A stretch of 64,000 nucleotides of DNA, taken from contig JABSSW010000079.1 of assembly GCA_018902385.1 (NCBI GenBank), forward strand, positions 62,001-126,000, written 5' to 3'. The notes below the pieces were generated by a model. The model had not been told where the DNA came from. It worked only from the letters and a program-made list of their open reading frames with translations, and made no database searches. Position numbers and translations under genes: made by a program. Shown one piece after another: positions 10,728 through 21,883 of the stretch (the first letter of the stretch is position 1; each line of letters opens with the position of its first letter). This stretch comes from Physcia stellaris. Lineage: Eukaryota; Ascomycota; Lecanoromycetes; Caliciales; Physciaceae.

Positions 10728-12147
10728 GTCTCCGACTAAACTGCAAATCTTATTCTTGAGAACAGCGAGCGAAATTTGGGAGACTTGGAAAAGGTTCAAG
10801 AATGAGAAAAGAGACGCGTAGTGGGTTAACACATTTTTGGGTTGAACGCGCTAGCACGTGCATTAAAAGGCGGAAATACCTTAACCAACCAGAGCCTCCC
10901 GTTCTTGGCACACGGCTTGGCAGTATCATTTGCAACTCCGGTTTCCCTTTGACTCTCATACTCTTTTGGCAAAGACTTTGCCTTCGAAATACTCCGTCTA
11001 GAATGCCATCGGGTGCATAGATTCTTTGCCCATGGGCCAGCGCTTGCCGAGATTCGTGATTGGTAATGAAACCCCAAAAAGAAGGAAGAAACACGCTACA
11101 CTGATGGAGGCTTGGAGTATACGAGGTACGGTCAGAAGACCAAGGTATCCCATGGTCTGGTGTGGTGAGATCCTTCCAGAAACGTCGTCGGTAGAAGCAC
11201 TGCGTCTCTGCTTGATAGGTGTTCTACTTTCGTCTGACGCGAGAGGAAATCTCCACTCTTTGATAGGTCTCCGTTTTCCCCTCTCAAAAAACGATTGCGC
11301 TCACGAATATTTACTGAAATATCCCTCTCAAGCTCAGAAGCTCTCATTTGCCTCTTCTCGGAGCAATCAAGAATATACATTATATACTTTCATCTACCTT
11401 TGTCAAGATCAATCTGAAGAAAATCAGAGGGTACAAGTGGGTCGCTGTGTAAGGGCAAGGCCTGCGAGATATACTACGTAGATGGGACAGATTTGGCCAG
11501 CTTCCTGGTCGCGGAAAGCCGTCCTCGTAGCTTTTTTATGCACGGACACCGCTCTCGCGGCTTGACGGGGTCGGCTATACAAGCGAGACAAGGTATGTAG
11601 TGATGCCAAGCCACGAAGGCCATATGCGCGTCCCCAAAGCTGTTTAGCCGAAGGTCAGGACCCTCTTACGGACGCTCAAGCGTTTCGGCTAATTCTATTT
11701 TTGCATTTCCAGATCCGCGGCCAATGGGAGTGACAAATCTAATCTAGCCCAGCGCGCGCCTAGCAAGTATTGAGAATCGTCTCGGCCATAAGATCTGAGC
11801 TGTATAATCTTTCATATTTCTTAGATTTGTTGCAAATTTAGTTTCAAATGATGTCTAGAAACTACCTGCGCAAGCGGATGAGCATTATTAGCGAAGACGA
11901 TGCCGAGATGGCGTTGGGATGGCGGCCGGTGGCTTATTTTATGTAATTGCAGTACAAATAACACGAAAGAAGAAGTCTCTAGTCTGTCGTTTATCGTTTA
12001 TCGGAAGATATTGTCGTTTTCCTTGGTGGTGGGATTGCCGCTGGTACGCCATGGCGTCGCGAGCATCTTCCTCTTCGAATATAAGAAAGAAGAATCTCCT
12101 CAGGCTGTGTGGTGATTAGATCAAGATCATTGGCTACAATCACAACC
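10728..12147. other. intergenic, 1.4 kb
   Basis: Holds the divergent upstream regions of the genes starting at 10727 (-) and 12148 (+). Overlapping frames on both strands around 10.75-11.5 kb look like chance. A solitary MITE terminus lies at 11146. Confidence 0.4.
11146..11168. repeat. solitary MITE terminal repeat
   Basis: TATCCCATGGTCTGGT followed by GTGGTG is identical to the left terminus of the intact copy at 14109. No matching right end was found within the next kilobase. It is probably a remnant of a deleted copy. Confidence 0.55.
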
Positions 12148-13083
12148 ATGTATCTCCCTTCCATATCGCAAGCATTTGGCATTCCTGTCCTCTTGTCGCT
12201 TGCGCTCTTCTCCACCCTCTCAACCGCAGCTATCCAAACAAACTGCACCACCTGCGCCCCCAACCCAATCGCAAGCGTCTACCCCAACAACGTAACCGGC
12301 ACCTTCAACGCCACCATCTCCGTCATGGTCGTACCGATCGACTACGCACGCTCCCTCCTCCCCAAGCGTCTTGCCTCTCTCATCCTCCCACACGCCTACA
12401 AACGATTCTCGATCCCAGAAACCCACTACCCGCTCGTAGTCGAAAACGCAATCGAGCACGACATCCGCCTGCAAGGCGCCAACTTCTTCCCCGACTTCTC
12501 CTCCTTCCGCCTCACCTTCCCCTTCATCGATCACCTCAGCGACGGGTTTTCGTGCTTCCGTTACATACGGTATATCGCCTTGTCCGAGCTTGCGCCGCTT
12601 GCTGTGGGCGGGTATGGGACTTATGGTGTCGATATTGAACCGGCATCGTTTGACCCATCGAATGCGCCATACCAGCGGATAGACCGGAAACAGTATGAGT
12701 TGGCTTTTGATGTCTACCCAGGTAACGCGACGGCCCCCTTCCACGGTGAGCCTGTCTCTGCCGTGAGGTCGGAAGATCGACCGCAGGATCGTGGGTTTCC
12801 GCTCGCGTTTTATAGGAATGTCACCAATCAACCTTGGTTTGGAAATAATAACAGCATTTGCGACAATATGAGGAGATATTGGAATACTAGCGTTAGTCAG
12901 GGGGTGAACGAGCCGCGGAATGTGAAGAGCATGATTAAGCTTGGTTCACCATTTCTTCCGAAGACGACGTTGTGGAAGGGCGTGAAGGGGATCAGGGCGA
13001 CGACGGCTTTCTTGGAGAACAATTTCCTGCCTTGTGAACAGCTCAAGGGATATGCCGGGACTGGGGAGGGTGACTCGGGATGA
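12148..13083 (+). CDS. secreted protein, acetoacetate-decarboxylase-like fold (tentative)
   Basis: Single exon of 311 residues from the ATG at 12148. That start gives a clean signal peptide (MYLPSISQAFGIPVLLSLAL.., cleavage near STA/A). An in-frame ATG 13 codons upstream would spoil it. The mature part has TNCTTCAP cysteines, several N-glycosylation sequons (NVT, NAT, NTS) and ISVMVVPIDYARSLLPKRLA, followed by alternating strands (FRLTFPFIDHLSDGFSCFRY). This order resembles fungal secreted proteins with an acetoacetate-decarboxylase-like beta barrel. I cannot see the catalytic lysine, so enzymatic activity is unproven. NSICDNMRRYWNTS near the C-terminus fits the same family. Confidence 0.65.
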   Translation: MYLPSISQAFGIPVLLSLALFSTLSTAAIQTNCTTCAPNPIASVYPNNVTGTFNATISVMVVPIDYARSLLPKRLASLILPHAYKRFSIPETHYPLVVENAIEHDIRLQGANFFPDFSSFRLTFPFIDHLSDGFSCFRYIRYIALSELAPLAVGGYGTYGVDIEPASFDPSNAPYQRIDRKQYELAFDVYPGNATAPFHGEPVSAVRSEDRPQDRGFPLAFYRNVTNQPWFGNNNSICDNMRRYWNTSVSQGVNEPRNVKSMIKLGSPFLPKTTLWKGVKGIRATTAFLENNFLPCEQLKGYAGTGEGDSG

Positions 13084-13470
13084 AGCTGAGAAATGGGTTC
13101 GAGCGATTATTCCGTATGGATCCACGAATAGGAGGCCATCCACTCCTGCATTTTCAGGCCCACGCTACATCCTCAGGGTTCCTCATCTCACCCCCCATTG
13201 GTCGATCTCCCACGTCCTCGTGCTGAATTTCGTCTGAGTTCCACTGGTATTTCAATGTCGAGAAGAGCCTATCCATATCCTCAAATTTTCCATCACTCCT
13301 TCCGAGCCCCCTCACCATCTTCCACATTCGTAACCGAACCCTTCGCAAAGTACCCCCCACCCCCCACCCAATATCCGGCATCCTCCTCGGCCCATTGAAC
13401 GCCTCAAACAATGTCTCCCGCCCCTTCTTCCCTTCCATCAAAAAGCAATACTATTCCCTATAGTGAATAG
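13084..13470. other. intergenic, ambiguous frames
   Basis: About 390 bases after the stop at 13083. Frames on both strands (for example minus 13154-13441) are open, but neither shows recognisable protein features. It may hold upstream exons of the coding remnant that follows. Confidence 0.3.
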
Positions 13471-13898
13471 CCACCCATGAAACGGATTCGCTATCTTCAT
13501 TTCGGTGTACCAACCCAGCTGCAAGAATTCCTGGCGGCAGTGCTGGTTTCAAGCGGATAGATGGTGTTGCCTCTGTGGCGGTCGAAGTCAGTCTGGATGA
13601 AACTTTAAATCAAGAGTATTTGGGTTTGGAACTCGATGGGTCGACGTTGTGGTGGCGGACGTGGTCGAAGCCAAGGTGGACGACGGTTTTGGTTGCCAGC
13701 GAAGGGGAGGGTGGGCGGTATGTCTGGGGAGGAGTGCTCGTGGAGTTCGTGATTGCTGGGGCGGTTGAGTTGACGGGATTTAGTTATGAAAGCTGGCGAT
13801 TTTTTAAGATAGGAGAGTTACTACTTGAAAGAGTAAGAAGCATAAGTGATCATGTGCCATGGAGATATCAGCATTGCGATTTGCCGAAGACGGTATGA
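13471..13898 (+). pseudogene. unidentified coding segment, 5' end unresolved
   Basis: An open frame follows a possible acceptor (GAATAG) near 13470 and runs to the stop at 13898. It reads TNPAARIPGGSAGFKRIDG and later WSKPRWTTVLVA and GGVLVEFVIAGAVEL, a sequence with protein-like composition. There is no in-frame ATG near its beginning. It is either the last exon of a gene whose first exons I could not identify, or a remnant. Family unknown. Confidence 0.3.
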
Positions 13899-14108
13899 GT
13901 GACTAAAGTATCGTAGGTGAAGTACAAAGCGCCAATGCGAATGAGATCGATCGTCCTGGGTACGCGCAGCATCGTGCCGTAGGCCCGTGTCTCGATGCTG
14001 CGCGTCGGCGCATCAAGTCATCTTTGGCTATTTTGGACCGCGCATGATCTTTCTTCCGACTTTCGATCTTGATAGCCGCATCAAAGCGTTGCTCAACTGT
14101 TAGTTGTT

Positions 14109-14340
14109 TATCCCATGGTCTGGTGTGGTGCTACTTTGTCTCCCATGCATCGCCATCGATATACCCAGTATTATAACATCCTTACCCGTATTTAGCACAA
14201 AGCATATAAAGACAGCATGAAGACGATATGAAAACGACATGAAAACAACACCATCTTCTGATTCTGTCCAAAATCGGGTAATCGTGGATCTGTCGGTGTA
14301 TCCTAAAAATTAACACCACTTATTACCAGACCATGGGATA
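14109..14340. mobile_element. MITE copy 3, intact 232 bp
   Basis: Perfect 16-base terminal inverted repeats (TATCCCATGGTCTGGT at 14109 and its reverse complement ending at 14340). Continued imperfect complementarity inward includes GTGGTGC against GCACCAC-like sequence. The element starts and ends with TA, as in Stowaway/Tc1-mariner-type MITEs. There is no coding capacity. It is the reference copy for the family in this window. Confidence 0.85.
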
Positions 14341-15343
14341 TCGACGAGGGAAGATTAATCTACTGTTTTCCAATCCATGACAGTTTGATGGTCGAATTTG
14401 ACCGGCCATGCTGACTGGCAACGTCGAAGTTGGTCAAACAGCAACCTGACACCATCTAAACCTGAGTTCCATTCATCTGAGTTAGGTTTATCATGCTTCA
14501 TCAAATTTCCTCCTAGAATTATACGCAGGGATGTCATGTGTGATGTTTGTGATCCACGCATAGCAGCCAGGAAGCTCTCCGACATGCAGGTCGACAGGTG
14601 GAGAGTATGACAAAAGCATGTAGCTCGCTTTGATATGCTCAATGAGAATCTTGTTAGGTGATCGCGATCTTCCCGACCTGGCGTATCTCAATGCATGTTC
14701 AGTACCCAATCAGATATCAGCCAGTCCTCGTAATTTGATCGAAAGCAGCCCAGTAACGTAGTTCATCGCTTTATGGCTGCTAGATTCTTGAGTCACTAGA
14801 GTAACCAACCACCCGCTGTGGTAGGGGAACTCTAGAGAATATTCCTGTCGCATTGCTTTCGGTACTTGGAGAATCACGTACTTCAACCGATTTTCGGTGG
14901 AATGAGCGATATTCCCCTGACGGCTGTAGCTAGCATTACCGAGTGGGATTTTGAGTTTTCTCGGCAAGTACATGCGCAACGGACGACGTGCACAGACACG
15001 ACAGACGAGTCGTGCTGGAAACAATATCGAGGTAAGCCGTGCTTCTTCTTTGGTAATGGTTATCCTGGGTGAGGATGTCTCTTCGTCCTTTGTCGGTCAT
15101 GTTATTGGGCTCGCATAATTTGTAGTCTACTCCATGGACCGTAATGTTACTGTTCTGTCATTGTACGATGTGGGTTTCGGAGCGGCTCCATCGAGGGTGC
15201 AGTGTTGCAAAGTTGAAGCAAGACTCGTAGGCGCGGAGGTTGCTCCGTCCGTGGGCTTAAAGGAATAGAAATACCTCTTCTTTCTTCACCCTTTTCCATC
15301 CTAAATTCTAGTATACGAACCTCTGATACTCACCTTAGAAGTA
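14341..15343. other. intergenic with possible gene remnants on minus strand
   Basis: Minus-strand frames at 14355-14642, 14491-14709 and 14710-15024 are open and partly protein-like (for example DEWNSGLDGVRLLFDQLRR). They overlap in different registers and do not join into a model I can support. They could be a decayed gene cut by the adjacent MITE. The 3' part probably holds the promoter of the gene at 15344. Confidence 0.3.
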
Positions 15344-16579
15344 ATGGGCTTCTTTGTACCTCTGATCATTACATCTCTGCTGGCTAGTCTTGCGGCTACG
15401 TCGCCATCCCAGCTTGAGTCTGACCACCTAAATCTTAACCTCAGCAGTGTGAGCTCGGGCAGCAACGATAGCAATCAGGCTGCTTTAGCCGATCAAAATG
15501 TAACCGTATCATCATCGAAGAACGGCAATCCGACCATTGTCTGCAACGGGCAAAAGTATCGGCATGACCTCAACTTGAAAAGCTGTCAAGACGCTGTCAG
15601 CCGCATTGGCTCCAGTCATAGGAATACCGTTTTCGGAGTTCGTGGCGGTCAGAATGTCGATGTCGGGATGCCACAACGCTTTATCAGCGGTACGTCTCTG
15701 TTCTTCGTCGCTTGGCCCGTGTCAAAGCGCTCCGGATAACCCTTTCTTAGGCGACGGGCTGTGCACAATTGACGTCGTCTTGAAGGGTGATGTTGAGCGG
15801 GCAGCAGCTACTTATCAACAGCTGACATGGGCCGCAACAAATGTTCTCAACTCATGCGTACGACCCAATCACTTCGGCGGATTAGCAATGGATATTGGTA
15901 TAGTTCTTTTTCAATAAATCCGCATTCATCGATCCAGTGCTGACAAGTTTGTTGTCAGGCGATGCCGGGGATTTAGGTTTAATTATGACCTCTTACAAGC
16001 CATCAGTTGTCTGTCATGCCGACGAGAAGGCGCCACCGCGGTTGAACTGTAGACGTTTGCTAGGTAGTGTGATGACTTCGACAGTACGGATCAATTTTGG
16101 TATAATTCCTCTTCCACGTGACTGGGTCCAACTTCCAAAGCCCCTTAGAGAAAGTGAGTTGCTTAGCCGTCATTGGCCGAAGGTGCCTGAGACTCACACG
16201 GTGACTGGAATATAGCTGGAGCACGATGCAGATTCACCATTCGGACATTGGGCGTGAACGACGTTTCTTCATGGTATCAGATGTGGGAAGCCATGGTGAG
16301 TATTTGCTCCTCGGTACATCTTCTGAGCACTCTCATGCTTGATAATTGACTGGCCTTATCCGACACCCAGAATGAACACGCTGACCCGAGACCAATCCAG
16401 GTGGCAATTAACGGGATGTGTGGCAGATTTGGTAAGACAGGAACGGCATTACATCTAGGTATGGAGCTGACAGACGAAGTCTCTATAAATGGGTTGTGTT
16501 AATTCGCCCGATAGGCAGAAATAGGCAGCTATTCATCGATATGGAGCCAGATAACAGACCTGGAGTTTCGGAATCATAG
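15344..16579 (+). CDS. secreted cysteine-containing protein, six exons
   Basis: Exons 15344-15689, 15751-15897, 15959-16153, 16216-16295, 16371-16431 and 16515-16579 all join in phase and give 297 residues. A signal peptide (MGFFVPLIITSLLASLAATS) is followed by a serine/asparagine-rich linker with N-glycosylation sites. A repeated cysteine pattern comes next: VCNGQKYRHDLNLKSC, DGLCTIDVVL, NSCVRPNHFGG, VVCHADEKAPP and LNCRRLL. Later features are ARCRFTIRT, SSWYQMWEAM and GMCGRFG. This order matches a family of fungal secreted proteins of unknown function often found in plant-associated ascomycetes. It may be an apoplastic or effector-like protein; that is inference. Introns of 61-83 bases carry canonical borders. 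Confidence 0.75.
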
Positions 16580-17164
16580 ATAGGCTACTCGTAGTCTCGT
16601 AATTATTGAGCTGCTTGCTCGTCCAACTCTGGTATAGAAACACGGATGGCCGGACTATGGCAACTGCCGGAATCATCCTTCGATGACCAGTAATTGCTCC
16701 CCATCTGGACCGTTAAGCATACAAGCTCTTGCGGCCAGTGGCTAAATCAACCGATCCAAAGCATGAAATTTTCCGTGGATACCCGTCAGAAAATTACATC
16801 CTGATATAATCATTTTTTCAAAGCTCGTATCATATTAAATAGCCAACTCGTGGGCTTCATGACTTAGCATCAGAGGCGTGGGATTCATCTACTTCGCATG
16901 CCCAAGTGCCCGTATTCACCGACAAACGAATCTTTCGAATCTCGAGCCGAGGCAGTTGTGACATTACTGCGCCCGACATATGCAGCAGGGAATACAATGA
17001 ACAACAGCAAGATCTCGTGAGTAAAGGACGCGTAGATAGAATCTACAGCGGCAGAAGCCTGCTAAGTGCTTCACCAAGCTGACTCAGCCGGCTGCTCTTT
17101 CCACCGGCACCGCCGGAAGTGTCCCGAAAGGCGCCAAGAAGCTAGTCACTCACACTAGTAAGTC
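16580..17164. other. intergenic
   Basis: About 585 bases between two plus-strand genes. No gene or repeat was recognised. Confidence 0.4.
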
Positions 17165-18190
17165 ATGCAATCCAACGATCCAGGAGCTTTTTACCTTACC
17201 GTTATACGTTGCTTGAACGTCGCTGTGCTAACTATGCGCCTGCCACCAGTTACCACGGTTCGCCGATGTACAGGCCGATCCATACCTTCTAACATACCAC
17301 TACAGCCGCGTTCGCTTCCATTCGAAATCCAGATACGAATTCTGCAGCAAACTGATCTAGTGGCACCTTACGACCTACAGTGGACGGAAGGTCATGGCTT
17401 TGTCTGTCGAGCACGCAGCCCCAGCGACGAGCTGACCGATGATCTCGATCAGGAACAAGGTCACTCTTTCTGGCAGCGAGGACCGCTCGATCTGAATCCA
17501 TGTTCAATATGTATCGCCACCCGGGATCCATGCCACAATCGGGATGCGATAGTGCCACATGGAGCTTCAGCGTCCCAGTGCGAGTGCTGGAGATTTCCGG
17601 CAGAAATGTTCCTCGTAAGCAAGGCCTATCATAAGGAAGCCATGCGGATTTTTTATTCTATGAATCACTTCTATGTGATGCCCGGTCCTGACTGGGAAGT
17701 CTCGCCCGCTGAATGCCCCGCTTTTATCGAACAGATGCCTTCATATGCACTACCTTACCTTAGATCTTTGCAACTCATCCTGCCGTATTTCGATGACTTG
17801 GATTTCGATGAATGGGTGCAGCAAAGCTGGACAGGCTCTAGATGGTGTCGATATACGGAAATACTAGCTAAAAGCGCGAATCTATCGCGCTTAACTCTTA
17901 CGATCGACCAGTCGCTGTGGCGTGATCATGTTTACGATGACGTGGGTCTTCAAGCACAGGCCGATGAAATTGCGTGGCGAGTTGATCAAAAACTCATAGA
18001 ACCGTTCCAAGCATTGCGAGGGCTCAAGAACCTATTCGTTCACTTGAGATATCCATTGGAATTGGGACTACGTACCCATAGGGAGGGCATACTGGAACGT
18101 CGCGTCATGGGGGAGGATTACGATGCTGAAAAGAACGGAAAATACGCACATAAGCACAGGTTCTACGTACCCCGTCGGGAGCGGGATTAG
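17165..18190 (+). CDS. F-box-like fungal protein
   Basis: Single-exon 341-residue protein. An F-box-like segment (LPFEIQIRILQQTDLVAPYDL) lies around residues 52-72. It is followed by a cysteine-rich stretch (NPCSICIATRDPCH, QCECWRFP) and a pattern typical of fungal F-box proteins, FLVSKAYHKEAMRIFYSMN. Leucine-rich strands follow (YLRSLQLILPYFDDLDF, NLSRLTLTID). The role would be substrate recognition for an SCF ubiquitin ligase, by analogy. The start is the first in-frame ATG. A later ATG at 17234 would shorten the N-terminus without touching the domain. Confidence 0.7.
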   Translation: MQSNDPGAFYLTVIRCLNVAVLTMRLPPVTTVRRCTGRSIPSNIPLQPRSLPFEIQIRILQQTDLVAPYDLQWTEGHGFVCRARSPSDELTDDLDQEQGHSFWQRGPLDLNPCSICIATRDPCHNRDAIVPHGASASQCECWRFPAEMFLVSKAYHKEAMRIFYSMNHFYVMPGPDWEVSPAECPAFIEQMPSYALPYLRSLQLILPYFDDLDFDEWVQQSWTGSRWCRYTEILAKSANLSRLTLTIDQSLWRDHVYDDVGLQAQADEIAWRVDQKLIEPFQALRGLKNLFVHLRYPLELGLRTHREGILERRVMGEDYDAEKNGKYAHKHRFYVPRRERD

Positions 18191-18239
18191 GGAGCATCAG
18201 TAACACGATTGTCAAGTCTAATTTGCTCATAGCTCCGAA

Positions 18240-18276
18240 GGAGCTTAGACTGAGAAGGGAGCTTAGACTGAGAAGG
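18240..18276. repeat. short tandem duplication
   Basis: The block GGAGCTTAGACTGAGAAG occurs twice in direct succession just after the F-box-like gene, in its likely 3' UTR. Confidence 0.6.
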
Positions 18277-18374
18277 CAAATACATAGCAAGGGATTATCA
18301 CAGGGAGACTCCGAGTCTCTCGAGCTTACGCGCTCCCTTCTAACAAAATGAGAGCATCTGCGAAAGGTCTTTAT

Positions 18375-19279
18375 GTAAGACTAACCACTGCACCAAAAGT
18401 GAGGCCCCACAGTAGTGAGTAGCGTATGATGATATATGAGGGTAATAGTGATCTGACACACCCTTTCAGCTTAGTTAAACTTCGATGAACTAAAATGTAT
18501 CGAATATAGCGTGATGAAATGTACTTGTAGCAAAGTATTAATGATAAGTCTTTCTCGCTTGTATGAACTATGTCGCTATGTGCGAACGACGCTCGATACG
18601 AAATTGTGCTTAATCAATCAAATCATTCGACTAATATTGATACCGTTTCGTTGTACGACTCTGCTTGAGTGCTAATAATTGACTTTTCGATGCGTTGTGT
18701 AAGATTCGAACTTGCGACGTTCGTGTTTTTGTACGCTAACTTTAAACGAAATCCGAACTCATAACTGTAAGACTAACCACTGCACCAAAAGTGAAACCCC
18801 ACAGTAGTGAGTAGCGTATGATGGTATATGAGGGTAATAGTGATCTGACATCACTACTGTGAAACCTCACTTTTGGTGCAGTGATTAGTCTTACAGTTAT
18901 GAGTTCGGATCTCGCTTAAAGTTAGCGCACAAACACGAACGTCGCAAGTTCGAATCCTACAAGACGCACAACGAAACGAGTATCAATACTAGTCAAATGA
19001 TTTGATTGATTAAACGCGACACCGTATGACGATACAGTACATACGAGCGGGAAGACACTTACAAATTGCCACGTATCACACTGGGATTTGGATTGTTTCA
19101 TTAATACTATTATTACAAGTACATTTCATCACGCTATATTCGATACATCTTAGTTCACCGAAGCTTAACTAAGCTGAAAGGGTGTGTCAGACCAGAATTA
19201 CCCTCATATACCACCATACGCTACTCACTACTTGTGGGGCCGTGGGGCCTCACTTTTGGTGCAGTGGTACAGTCTTACA
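18375..19279. repeat. 905 bp palindrome of tRNA-derived SINE-like units
   Basis: The two halves are inverted copies centred near 18850. The right half begins CCTCACTTTTGGTGCAGTG with an A-box-like TGGTGCAGTGATTAG, then a B-box-like AGTTCGAATCC at about 18944. Next come a unique body (CAAATGATTTGATTGATT, ACATTTCATCACGCTATAT, AGCTGAAAGGGTGTGTCAG) and a second truncated head (TCACTTTTGGTGCAGTGG). The left half has the same parts on the other strand, for example CTAACCACTGCACCAAAAG at 18380 and again near 18775, and GATTCGAACTTGCG at 18703. The pol III-type boxes and lack of coding capacity suggest a tRNA-related SINE. The head at both ends of each arm suggests tandem or nested insertions. The cloverleaf is too degraded to be a tRNA gene. 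Confidence 0.65.
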
Positions 19280-20488
19280 CTTTTACGTTTCAGATAGTTC
19301 TCGGGAGCTAGGAATGGATCAATAGGAAGTGAGACAACAACCTTGTCTCCTAAACGTTGAAGAGATAAGGCGCTCGCTCATTTCTCATGAATAAGCTGGG
19401 CTGTGGCCCAAACACTCCAGAGTAACCTCAGCAACACATCAATATTGAGCTCTTATCCGTTCTTTTCTCTTCTTGACCCCATTCTTATGACCGGGTATCG
19501 CCTAAGTGTAGCTTGATCTGGAGATCTCCGGTAGCCAGTTCTTGATGGCCTCTCGAGTCGACTGCACAATATGATCTCGCTCACTGTACGAGTACCCTAT
19601 ATTAGGTTGTTGGCAGTGTCCAGTCCACAACGATGGGCCAAGAAAACAAAGAAACCCCTACAACAGCCAGCCTTTGCTGGGCACAGCGCTATACACATCA
19701 ATAGATAGCCTACAATTAAAATGCGAGCAGTAATCTTAACCCAACATCAAATCACTCACCCACACCGCCATCACCTCCGTTGACATTCTCCCTGCCATTT
19801 TCGAGACCCGATTTCAAAGAGGAGCCCAGCATCAGCCAAGCAGACAATAATACTAGTACCTAGAGGACTCATACCGTAGTATTGGGTGCATCAGCAGCAG
19901 GATAGATAATAAAAACCCCAAAGAGGAAACATCGTCAATTGACTTTCAGGATCCGCCCCCACATCACGCCAGTGCAGGTCCCAGGCACTCCCAGCAGCAC
20001 GCTTCGGGCGTCAACCAGTGAAAACCTCGCGCTTGCATGCACCCCAAAAACCCATCATCATCACTACGGATCCATCAAGGCAATTTCGCACCATAGCGTT
20101 TTTTGCTCTGGTAGTTATCAGACTTGTAGACAGCTGAGTCGCGCTTCCAAAGAGAGACATCGACGGTTTGTCTATCTCTACATTGTTATAACATTTATAC
20201 GTGACGATACTGAGCGAACCGTGTCCATTGATCGAAATCAAATTACCGATCAGTTAGCACTGCTAGATCGTGCGTCAGATCCTGGCGCAAAGACTAAACA
20301 GTGCTAGAGAATCCTACACTCTGCCAGCTCAATTTGGGACCTGGAACCTTGCCTTGGTATGGTTAGCTTTGGTGGTCTAGCTGGTGCAGGGGGTGCGCCC
20401 CATGATGTCTTCATAACCTTTCTTAAAACCCATCTCTCAAACCAGAGTTGACCTCGAAAAGAACTTTCCCTTCCATCCGGTCTTCACA
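19280..20488. other. intergenic, 1.2 kb
   Basis: No supported gene. A 122-codon plus-strand frame at 19939-20307 has no family resemblance or coding context. The end should hold the CFEM gene promoter. Confidence 0.4.
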
Positions 20489-21766
20489 ATGCGCAACCGT
20501 CACCAGCCTGTCCTCGCCCTCATACTCCTCCTCCTCTCCGTTCTCAATGCGGCGCAAAGCGTGACGATCAATGATTTCCCTCCATGCGCTGTTCGTTCCC
20601 TCCCATATCCCATCCACTCCACTCCCCTCCTCTTTCCCACGTTCCACTCCACGCCACATTCCAATTAACTAACAAATAACCACCGTCCAGCAAAAATGCA
20701 TCACCACCTCGCTCGCCCAAACAGGCGGCCACTCCACCAGCGATCTAGATTTCATCTGTAGCTCGAATCAGTTCCTAAGTGCAGCGGAGGGGTGTGAAGC
20801 GCAGAGCTGTCCGTCTGAGGAGCTGATTCGTATGTTTTACTCTCGTTTCCTGTTGGCTAATCCAGTTATTTCCTTCCTGTCATCGTCTATCTATCGAAGC
20901 GAGAAGTAGGAGAGAGGAGGTTTGGGGCTAGAAAGAAGATTGAGGAAGGGAGGAAGGGAACAGAAGAAGTTACTGACGGCGTCCACTTAGGTATTTTCGG
21001 CCTTGCGATCCAGCTCTGTGAGCCGGTGGGTGGGACGGCGCATATTGGGCTGTTCAATCTGAGTAGTTGTGCTGTAAGCCGTCCCTCTTTTTCTTCTCCT
21101 CTCCCCTATCCATCCCATTCCATCTCTTTCTTCTCCTCTCCCCTATCCATCCCAGTCTAGCCCTGCCTGAACCTACCACATACCCCAATATCCATATCCA
21201 CCATCTGCTTGCCGGGAAAGTAGAAGAAGACCGAAAAACAAGAAAGATGACTGACAGTACTATTTGGAAATAGCAACCAGCCCTCACCCTCGCCACCCAG
21301 AAAAGCGGCTGCAAGCCCACAAACTGGACCTGTATCTGCTCCAACCCAGCCTACACCGTCGACGCAGCCAAAGCCGAAGAAACTGCCTGCAACGCTACAG
21401 AGCGGGAGTGTGAGTCCCTGTTCCCCTGCCCTCCTTAATCTCCCTTTCCAACCTTACCGCTTCCCCTTTTCCCCACCCCCTCCTTACCAAACTCAGCTGA
21501 CAAAACCTCACACAAAAACAGCAATCCTCCAATTCTCCAGCCTGGCATGTGCAGCAGCAGGCCTGCCACTCCCGAACATCACTAGCCCGTTGAATACGAC
21601 AAGTCCATCTAATACAACGACCGGATCGAATATGACTGTCACGAGCCCATCCGTAGGAAGCCCGAGTATGACGGCTTTTACGGGGGGTGCGGCGCCTGTT
21701 GGGATCGGTGGCGGGGTTCTGGCTGTTGCTTTGGGGATGATGGGGTTGTGCGTGGGGGCTTGGTAG
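20489..21766 (+). CDS. CFEM-type GPI-anchored cell-surface protein
   Basis: Exons 20489-20590, 20691-20829, 20991-21073, 21274-21409 and 21522-21766 join in phase and give 234 residues. A signal peptide (MRNRHQPVLALILLLLSVLN) leads into FPPCAQKCITTSLAQTGG, FICSSNQFLSAAEGC and EAQSCPSEEL..LC, the cysteine order of a CFEM domain. A second, similar module follows (SGCKPTNWTCICSNPAY, AEETACNATE, FSSLACAAAG). A Ser/Thr/Asn-rich stalk and a C-terminal hydrophobic tail (GGGVLAVALGMMGLCVGAW) fit GPI anchoring. CFEM proteins act at the cell wall, some in heme or iron capture and some in host interaction; which applies here is unknown. Introns of 100-200 bases are longer than elsewhere in the window. 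Confidence 0.8.
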
Positions 21767-21883
21767 GCGAGGATGATGAGGGAGGTTGAGGAGGGGTTGG
21801 GAGGTTTGAAGATCGAGTGCGTTGGCGGTGAGTGTGGCGAAGGGCGAGCCCGTCTTGAGATGTAGCTCCAAGTGTAGGGTATT

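Noticed and set aside
18860-18980. tRNA gene
   Set aside because: A-box and B-box-like sequences are present, but the acceptor, anticodon and T stems do not pair well, and the unit occurs as inverted repeats with a long 3' body. It is better read as a tRNA-derived repeat.
19939-20307. 122-codon plus-strand gene
   Set aside because: No domain or signal peptide. It lies in the spacer upstream of the CFEM gene and is probably chance.
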